Positions 23,572 through 28,450 of a stretch of DNA of 28,450 nt are shown here, piece by piece. The position numbers and the translations under genes were made by a program. The DNA is taken from contig DASVDK010000050.1 of NCBI GenBank assembly GCA_036381125.1, positions 1 through 28,450 on the forward strand, given 5' to 3'. Numbering within the stretch: the first letter of the stretch is position 1; each line of letters opens with the position of its first letter. The notes beneath the pieces are model-generated. The model searched no databases. It saw only the letters and a program-made list of their open reading frames with translations, and was not told where the DNA came from. The stretch comes from DASVDK01 sp036381125 [NCBI: Thermodesulfobacteriota bacterium] (GTDB taxonomy: Bacteria; DASVDK01).

Positions 23572-23601
23572 TTGACGCGCGTACCGCGAAGTCGCTAGGC
23601 T
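23572..23601 (+). promoter_or_regulatory. Sigma-70 promoter of the GldA-like gene
   Basis: -35 TTGACG (23572-23577), an 18-base spacer, -10 TAGGCT (23596-23601). Predicted start near 23608, about 28 bases before the ATG. Confidence 0.55.
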
Positions 23602-23615
23602 CGATGTCCATCGAG
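23600..23615. promoter_or_regulatory. Operator-like dyad at the GldA-like promoter
   Basis: Perfect inverted repeat CTCGATG (23600-23606), TC, CATCGAG (23609-23615), covering the end of the -10 box and the predicted transcription start. Its position suits a repressor site. It would also form a tight RNA hairpin at the extreme 5' end if transcribed from upstream. Confidence 0.5.
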
Positions 23616-23635
23616 TCTACCAGGGAGGCGATGCC

Positions 23636-24787
23636 ATGGCGTCGGACGATCTCGTCGTCGGGCCGGGGCGCTACGTCCAGGCCCCCGGGGTCCTTGCGGA
23701 CCTGGGGCGGCTCGTGCGGCCGTACGGGGCGCGCGGGCTCCTGGTCATCGACGGCGTCGTCGCCGCACGGGTCGGAGCCGCCGCGGTGGACGCCTGCGCG
23801 GGCGCCGGCGTGTCGCTCGTCGAGGCGCGCCACGACGGCCTGGCGACCGAGGCCGACGGCGTGCGCCTCGCGGAGCGCGCCCGCGACGCGGCGGCCGACC
23901 TGATCCTGGCCGTCGGCGGCGGCCGCGTCCTCGACACCGCCAAGGTGGCGGCGCTCACGGCGAAGCGTCCGCTCGTCACGCTGGCGACGTCGTCGGCGAC
24001 CTGCGCCGCCGCGTCGGGGCTCGCGGTGCTCTACGAGGCGGACGGCCGGCACCGCGAGAGCCGGCGCCTGCCGGCGCCCGAGCTCTGCGTCGTCGACCCG
24101 GCGGTGATCGCGCAGGCGCCGGTCCGCCTCCTCGCCGCAGGGATGGGCGACGCCCTCGCCAAGCAGGTGGAGGGGAGGGCGGCGGCGCATCCCGAGGGGA
24201 CCACGCTGGCCACCCGCATGGCGCTCGCCCTCTGCGAGGAGGTGGCCGACACGGTCCTGTCGCTCGGCGTCGAGGCGGCGCGCGACGTCGAGGCGGGCCG
24301 ATGCACCGAGGCGGTGGAGGAGGTGGTCCGCGCGTCGATCCTCGGCGCCGCCGTCATCGGCGGCCTCGGCGGCAAGCGGGTCCGCTCGGCGGGCGGGCAC
24401 GCCCTCTACTACGCCGTCACGCACCTGCTGGCCGAGTACCCGCAGCCCGACGCCCGGCCGCGGGTCGACGGCGCGCCGACCCCGGCGCTCCACGGCGAGC
24501 TGGTCGGCTTCGGCCTCCTCTTCCAGTCGTGCCTCCTCGGCCACCCGAGCACGGAGGTGGCCGAGCTTGCCGGCTTCCTCGCCCGCATCCGGTTGCCGAT
24601 CGACCTGGATGCGCTCGGCCTGGGCCGGCTCGACGCCGCCGGCCGGCGCCGGCTGGCCGCGCTCATCCTGCGGCCGGGCAGCTCCATCGCCAACCTCCCG
24701 GTGCGACCGGGCGAGGCGGAGGTGCTGGCCGCCCTCGAGGCCGCCGACGCGGCGGGCAGGACGGCGACGCGCGAGCTGGCGAGGTGA
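23636..24787 (+). CDS. Iron-containing alcohol dehydrogenase family, GldA-like glycerol dehydrogenase
   Basis: 383-residue NAD-dependent polyol dehydrogenase fold (dehydroquinate-synthase-like/iron-ADH superfamily). The nucleotide-binding VGGGRVLDTAK is at 93-103. Metal ligands are Asp172 (GMGDALAK), His255 (SAGGHALYYAVTH) and His286 (ALHGELVGFG), the set used for zinc in glycerol dehydrogenase. A Pro-rich segment of about 18 residues (267-284) between the last two His is longer than in typical GldA. The start is supported by GGGAGGCG before the ATG and by the promoter upstream. The stop overlaps the GTG of the next gene. It may oxidise glycerol or a related diol, or reduce an aldehyde; without dihydroxyacetone kinase genes nearby, glycerol use is not proven. 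Confidence 0.9.
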   Translation: MASDDLVVGPGRYVQAPGVLADLGRLVRPYGARGLLVIDGVVAARVGAAAVDACAGAGVSLVEARHDGLATEADGVRLAERARDAAADLILAVGGGRVLDTAKVAALTAKRPLVTLATSSATCAAASGLAVLYEADGRHRESRRLPAPELCVVDPAVIAQAPVRLLAAGMGDALAKQVEGRAAAHPEGTTLATRMALALCEEVADTVLSLGVEAARDVEAGRCTEAVEEVVRASILGAAVIGGLGGKRVRSAGGHALYYAVTHLLAEYPQPDARPRVDGAPTPALHGELVGFGLLFQSCLLGHPSTEVAELAGFLARIRLPIDLDALGLGRLDAAGRRRLAALILRPGSSIANLPVRPGEAEVLAALEAADAAGRTATRELAR

Positions 24788-25326
24788 GCGCACGGGCGCC
24801 GGCTGCCGACTGGGACCTCGCCTGGCGCCGACTGGTGGCGGCGTGCGCGGAGGCGCGCCGGCGCGTGCAGGCGGGCGCCGAGGCCGCGCCGTCGGCGCCG
24901 GTCGAGTACCCGCCCATCGCTCCGCCGCCCACGCCGAGCCCGGACCGTCCCGTCCTGCGCGACGACGTCGCCAGGCTGGCCGCGCTCTCGCGCGCCTATC
25001 TCCTGACGTACTCGTCGGCCGGCGAGGCGGTGACCATCGCCCTGCTCGTGACGAGCCGGGGCCCCGGTGACCTTGCCTTCGGCGTCAACGTGCTGCCGGG
25101 CGCCGCGCCGATCCCGGCCGGGGGGATCGGCCCGGCGATCGTCCTCGAGGCCGCCCGGGCGCTCCTCACCGCGCCGATCACCCGGGCGGGTCGCTTCGTC
25201 CCGCGCGAGGGCGGGCGCCTGCCCTTCGAGGCGGCTGCCGGGTTCCCGCCGCCCGCCTCCGCACCCGACGGCGAGCCGCTCGACCTCCCCCGCCTCGTCC
25301 TCTCCGCCTTCCGCCACGCCTCCTGA
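24784..25326 (+). CDS. Unknown protein coupled to the GldA-like gene
   Basis: 180-residue protein starting at GTG that overlaps the stop of the GldA-like gene (GTGA at 24784-24787), a strong sign of translational coupling. Residues 40-57 are Pro-rich (PPIAPPPTPSPDRP) and divide a short helical N-terminus (residues 10-35, DLAWRRLVAACAEARRRV) from a mixed alpha/beta domain containing YLLTYSSAGEAVTIALLVT. No signal peptide or membrane segment is evident. I do not recognise a family. Codon third positions are GC-rich throughout, as in its neighbours, which supports real coding. The stop TGA (25324-25326) lies immediately against the inverted repeat of the element at 25327. Confidence 0.68.
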   Translation: MSARAPAADWDLAWRRLVAACAEARRRVQAGAEAAPSAPVEYPPIAPPPTPSPDRPVLRDDVARLAALSRAYLLTYSSAGEAVTIALLVTSRGPGDLAFGVNVLPGAAPIPAGGIGPAIVLEAARALLTAPITRAGRFVPREGGRLPFEAAAGFPPPASAPDGEPLDLPRLVLSAFRHAS

Positions 25327-25478
25327 CCGGGGGTCAGGTCTCAACGTTTTCCTGCCCGATCGTATTCGGTCCTCCAGGTTTTCCGGGCATTTTCCTGCGC
25401 GGTCGGGGTGAAACCTCAATGCTTCTCGATGCTTTCGCGGACTGGGAGGTGTGGAAAATGGAAAGACCTGACCCCCGG
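25327..25478. mobile_element. 152-bp inverted-repeat element (MITE- or REP-like)
   Basis: Perfect 15-base terminal inverted repeats: CCGGGGGTCAGGTCT at 25327-25341 and its complement at 25464-25478. The interior is distinctly less GC-rich than the neighbours and has an imperfect 16-base direct repeat (25347-25362 and 25390-25405, 14 of 16 identical). No protein is encoded, and no target-site duplication is visible. The GGGTCAGGTCT end resembles sequences I associate with REP/Y1-transposase-linked repeats, but this is recall, not a search result. Confidence 0.6.
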
Positions 25479-25517
25479 GTGTCAACCGGTGTTCTGTACG
25501 GGTCCGGGCGCCGCACC

Positions 25518-25546
25518 TTGAGCGAAATGGGCCGCTCGCCTACAAT
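25518..25546 (+). promoter_or_regulatory. Sigma-70 promoter of the lipA-lpdA-sucA operon
   Basis: -35 TTGAGC (25518-25523), a 17-base spacer, -10 TACAAT (25541-25546). The predicted start is near 25553. It lies just beyond the inverted-repeat element and about 40 bases before the ribosome-binding site at 25592. Confidence 0.75.
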
Positions 25547-25591
25547 TTCTGCTTGCATTCGGCCAGGATAGTGGCCACATACCGCGGTCCC

Positions 25592-25598
25592 GAGGAGG
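25592..25598 (+). promoter_or_regulatory. Strong ribosome-binding site facing an in-frame ATC
   Basis: GAGGAGG, followed after six bases by ATC (25605-25607) that is in frame with lipA. No ATG, GTG or TTG stands at the right distance in any frame. It decides the lipA start question: either ATC is used for initiation, or an ATG has been changed. Confidence 0.7.
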
Positions 25599-25658
25599 CG
25601 TCCCATCTCTACCGATCCAGAGCGCAGCCGACCCCGGTTCGCGCCGACCCGCGCCCGG

Positions 25659-26591
25659 TTGCCGGTCGTCCCGCCGGAGGTGCCGGGGGCGCCCTTGCGC
25701 GGCAAGCCGGCCTGGCTGCGGGCCAAGGCGCCGGGCGGCCCGAACTACGTACGTCTCACCAATCTCATGCGAGGCCTCGACCTCCACACGGTCTGCGAGG
25801 AGGCGCGCTGCCCGAACATCGGCGAGTGCTGGGAGTCGGGCACGGCCACCTTCATGATCCTGGGGGATGTCTGCACCCGGCGGTGCGGGTTCTGCGCCGT
25901 CAAGACCGGTCGGCCGGCGGCGCTCGACCTCGGCGAGCCGGAGCGGGTCGCCGACGCCGTCGAGCGCATGGGGCTCGCCCACGCGGTGATCACGAGCGTG
26001 AACCGCGACGAGCTGCCCGACGGCGGCGCGGCCATCTTCGCCGAGACGATCCGCGCGATCCGGCGCCGCATGCCGGACACCTCCGTCGAGGTCCTCATCC
26101 CGGACTTCCTCGGCAAGGAGGGGCCGCTCGCGCTCGTCCTCGAGGCGGGGCCCGACATCCTCAACCACAACACGGAGACGGTGCCGCGCCTCTACCGGGA
26201 GGTGCGTCCGAGCGCCCGCTACGAACGGACGCTCACGCTCCTCGAGCGGGCCCGGCGGTGGTCGGACACCCGCACGGGCGGCCGCATGCTCGTGAAGAGC
26301 GGCGTCATGCTCGGCCTCGGCGAGACGCCCGAGGAGATCCGGCAGACGATGCGCGACCTGGTCGCGCACGGCTGCCAGGTGCTCACGCTCGGCCAGTACC
26401 TCAGGCCGACGCTCCAGCACCTGCCGGTGAAGCGGTACGTGCCCCCCGAGGAGTTCGAGGCCTACCGGGTCGAGGGGCTCGCCATGGGCTTCCGCCACGT
26501 GGAGAGCGGCCCGCTCGTCCGATCGTCCTATCATGCGCGCGAGCAGGTCGTCGACGCACGCGCGTCCGGAGACACGATGACCCATGGCTGA
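25659..26591 (+). CDS. lipA: Lipoyl synthase
   Basis: Radical-SAM enzyme that inserts two sulfurs into octanoyl groups on E2 subunits and GcvH. From the TTG at 25659 it has 310 residues. The auxiliary [4Fe-4S] cysteines are 46, 51 and 57 (CEEARCPNIGEC), the radical-SAM CTRRCGFC at 72-79, and the C-terminal RSSYHA supplies the serine ligand. The start is unsettled: TTG 25659 is the first conventional codon after an in-frame stop (25569) but has no ribosome-binding site. The excellent GAGGAGG at 25592 points to an ATC at 25605, which would add 18 residues. The enzyme core is complete either way. The end overlaps lpdA by eight bases. Confidence 0.95.
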   Translation: MPVVPPEVPGAPLRGKPAWLRAKAPGGPNYVRLTNLMRGLDLHTVCEEARCPNIGECWESGTATFMILGDVCTRRCGFCAVKTGRPAALDLGEPERVADAVERMGLAHAVITSVNRDELPDGGAAIFAETIRAIRRRMPDTSVEVLIPDFLGKEGPLALVLEAGPDILNHNTETVPRLYREVRPSARYERTLTLLERARRWSDTRTGGRMLVKSGVMLGLGETPEEIRQTMRDLVAHGCQVLTLGQYLRPTLQHLPVKRYVPPEEFEAYRVEGLAMGFRHVESGPLVRSSYHAREQVVDARASGDTMTHG

Positions 26592-27981
26592 TACGGCGTA
26601 CGACCTGATCGTCATCGGTTCGGGGCCCGGCGGCTACGTGGCCGCGATTCGGGCGGCGCAGCTGGGGTTGCGCGTGGCCTGCGTCGAGCGCGACCGGCTC
26701 GGCGGCGTCTGCCTCAACATCGGATGCATCCCGACCAAGGCGCTCCTGCGCAACGCCGAGATCCTCCAGCTCTTCGGCCGCGCGAAGGAGTGGGGGGTCT
26801 CGTTCGAGAACTTCCGGGCCGACTGGAGCGAGGCGGTCAAGCGGAGCCGGAAGGTCGCCGACAAGATGAACAAGGGGGTGGAGTTCCTCTTCAAGAAGAA
26901 CAAGGTCGCCCACGTCCAGGGGACGGGGTCCCTTCTCGGCGGCGGCCGGGTCGAGGTCACGGGCCCGAACGGCGCGAAGCAGACGCTCTCGGCCGCGAAG
27001 GGGATCATCCTCGCCACCGGCTCCCGGCCGCGCGCGATCCCGTTCATGCCGATGGACGGCCAGACGGTCATCTCGTCCACCGAGGCGATGCTGCGCGAGA
27101 GCACGCCGAAGCGCCTGGCGATCGTCGGCGCCGGGGCGGTCGGCGTGGAGTTCGCCGACATCTACGCGGCCTACGGCACGCAGGTCACGCTGATCGAGAT
27201 GCTCCCCCAGATCCTGCCGCTCGAGGACGAGGAGATCGCCGCGGTCGTCGCCCGCTCGTTCAGGAAGCGCGGCATGACGCTCCTCACGTCGGCGAAGGTG
27301 GAGACGTTCGAGAAGCGGGGCGGCGTGGCGCGCCTGTCCGTCGCGGTCGACGGCAAGACCGAGACGGTCGAGGCCGAGGCGGTCCTCGTCGCGGTCGGCC
27401 GCCAGGCCAACGTGGAGGGGATCGGCCTCGAGAAGGCAGGCGTCCAGGTGGAGCGGGGCTTCGTCAAGGTGGACGGCCGCTTCCAGACGACCGCGCAGGG
27501 CATCTACGCCATCGGCGACTGCATCGGCGGGTCGCTCTGGGCCCACAAGGCGATGGCCGAAGGCGTGGCGGTTGCCGAGAGCCTCGCCGGCGGGACGCCC
27601 GAGGTGAGCTACGCCTCCATGGCCGGCTGCACCTACTGCCACCCGCAGGTGGCGTCGGTCGGCCTCACGGAGAAGAAGGCCCGCGAGCAGGGGCTCGACA
27701 TCAAGGTGGGCAAGTTCCCCTACACCGCCTCCGGCAAGGCGGCGGCCCTCGGCGAGACCGAGGGGCTCGTCAAGATCGTCTCGGACGCGAAGACCGGGGA
27801 GCTGCTCGGCGTGCACATCGTCGGCGCGGAGGCGACCGAGATGATCGCCGAGGCGTCGCTCGTCCGCTCGCACGAGGCCATCGTCGAGTCGGTGCACCGG
27901 ACCGTGCACGCGCACCCGACCCTGTCGGAGATGATGGGGGAGGCGGCGCTCGCGGCCGAGGGGCACGCGATCCACATCTAG
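26584..27981 (+). CDS. lpdA: Dihydrolipoyl dehydrogenase (E3)
   Basis: 465-residue FAD flavoprotein that reoxidises dihydrolipoyl groups of 2-oxoacid dehydrogenase complexes with NAD. FAD motif GSGPGG at 12-17, redox disulfide Cys43/Cys48 (GGVCLNIGCIPTK), the second Rossmann motif VGAGAVGVEF (NAD), the FAD-binding IYAIGDC, and the active-site pair His444/Glu449 (HAHPTLSE), the same numbering as E. coli Lpd. Length and motifs are standard. The ATG overlaps the lipA stop by eight bases, and sucA follows 15 bases later, so E3 here probably serves the 2-oxoglutarate dehydrogenase complex and perhaps pyruvate dehydrogenase too. Confidence 0.97.
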   Translation: MADTAYDLIVIGSGPGGYVAAIRAAQLGLRVACVERDRLGGVCLNIGCIPTKALLRNAEILQLFGRAKEWGVSFENFRADWSEAVKRSRKVADKMNKGVEFLFKKNKVAHVQGTGSLLGGGRVEVTGPNGAKQTLSAAKGIILATGSRPRAIPFMPMDGQTVISSTEAMLRESTPKRLAIVGAGAVGVEFADIYAAYGTQVTLIEMLPQILPLEDEEIAAVVARSFRKRGMTLLTSAKVETFEKRGGVARLSVAVDGKTETVEAEAVLVAVGRQANVEGIGLEKAGVQVERGFVKVDGRFQTTAQGIYAIGDCIGGSLWAHKAMAEGVAVAESLAGGTPEVSYASMAGCTYCHPQVASVGLTEKKAREQGLDIKVGKFPYTASGKAAALGETEGLVKIVSDAKTGELLGVHIVGAEATEMIAEASLVRSHEAIVESVHRTVHAHPTLSEMMGEAALAAEGHAIHI

Positions 27982-27996
27982 AAGGAAGCGACACGC

Positions 27997-28450
27997 ATGG
28001 GTGCAGAACGCCCGATGAACCCCGACGCGCTCGTCTTCGCCGAGGGCCTCTACGCCGAGTTCCTGAGGGACCCGGCGTCGGTCCCGCCCGACTGGCGCCG
28101 CTACTTCGAGCAGCTGGGCGACGGCGCCGCCGAGGCGAGGCTCGGGCCCTCGTTCAAGCCGCGATCGGTGTTCAACGCCGCAGGCAACGGAGCCGAGGGC
28201 TCCGTCGCCTCTCGGGTGGCGCTTGCGCCGAGTCGAGGGTCCGCTGCCAACGGAGCGCCGCTGGCGGCGCCGAAGGTAGTCGCCCTCGAACCGTCGGCCG
28301 CGGCGCCCAACGCCGTGGACGCGCGCGTCGAGGCGCTCGTGCGCGCCTACCGGGTGCGGGGCCACATGATCGCGCAGATCGACCCGCTCGGCATGCCGCG
28401 GCGGATGCCGCCGGAGCTCGACCCGGCGTTCTTCGGCTTCTCCGAGGCCG
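27997..28450 (+). CDS. sucA: 2-oxoglutarate dehydrogenase E1 component (3' end missing)
   Basis: First 151 residues of the thiamine-diphosphate E1 that decarboxylates 2-oxoglutarate; the frame runs off the right edge without a stop. The N-terminus has FAEGLYAEFLRDPASVPPDWRRYFEQL (about 14-40), the E2-binding helix typical of SucA. After a variable Ala/Pro/Ser-rich linker (about 48-106) comes DARVEALVRAYRVRGHMIAQ, then IDPLGMP, the start of the conserved SucA core. The ATG at 27997 is preceded by GAAGGAAG. A full protein is about 900-1000 residues, and sucB is expected downstream. The order lpdA-sucA differs from the common sucA-sucB-lpd. Confidence 0.93.
   Translation, partial: MGAERPMNPDALVFAEGLYAEFLRDPASVPPDWRRYFEQLGDGAAEARLGPSFKPRSVFNAAGNGAEGSVASRVALAPSRGSAANGAPLAAPKVVALEPSAAAPNAVDARVEALVRAYRVRGHMIAQIDPLGMPRRMPPELDPAFFGFSEA

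Overview
The window is a very GC-rich, densely packed bacterial chromosome segment with about 28 protein genes and short spacers. A primary sigma factor with a large non-conserved insert, a lipoyl synthase / dihydrolipoyl dehydrogenase / 2-oxoglutarate dehydrogenase block, two lipoproteins and a high-affinity amino-acid (LivHMGF) ABC transporter fit a free-living, respiring, heterotrophic bacterium. The base composition and the pairing of Liv transporters with oxidoreductase, dioxygenase and amidase genes resemble Rokubacteria/NC10-type soil and subsurface genomes. That placement is inference only; no rRNA or other decisive marker is present. No tRNA, rRNA, CRISPR array, complete insertion sequence or phage gene was found.

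Layout. (1) 1-6798, plus strand: a tight run of livH (cut by the left edge), livM, livG and livF, followed by a short-chain dehydrogenase, a phytanoyl-CoA-dioxygenase-type Fe(II)/2-oxoglutarate enzyme, a PuuE-like polysaccharide-deacetylase-fold hydrolase and an NAD-dependent epimerase. This looks like an uptake-plus-catabolism cassette for an unidentified small substrate. (2) 6891-9178, minus strand: an amidase with a 64-residue AtzG/GatC-like partner, and a DinB-fold protein. (3) 9294-12795: a MetE-catalytic-domain-only methyltransferase, an orphan HicA-like protein, a cupredoxin-like lipoprotein, a duplicated dimeric alpha/beta-barrel protein and a Pro/Glu-repeat lipoprotein. (4) 12916-15178: a cold-shock protein and, divergently, the vegetative sigma factor with an excellent sigma-70 promoter and a textbook terminator. 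(5) 15205-17906, minus: a lactate-utilisation locus in which the LutB-like and LutA-like proteins are fused and lutC overlaps upstream. (6) 17961-22693: an exported protein, a large hybrid histidine kinase, and a divergent DUF2231-Rieske fusion preceded by a sigma-54-like promoter. (7) 22730-25326: an alpha/beta hydrolase, a GldA-like dehydrogenase with a promoter/operator, and a coupled unknown gene. (8) 25327-25478: a small inverted-repeat element. (9) 25518-28450: lipA-lpdA-sucA, cut by the right edge.

The points most worth a second look are: lipA, whose only good ribosome-binding site faces an in-frame ATC instead of a normal start; the 152-bp inverted-repeat element abutting a stop codon; the sigma-54-like promoter with upstream repeats before the DUF2231-Rieske gene; the amidase/AtzG-like pair; the LutB-LutA fusion; and the eight-gene transporter/oxidation cassette, whose substrate is unknown. 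I did not find a convincing new defence or mobile system here.
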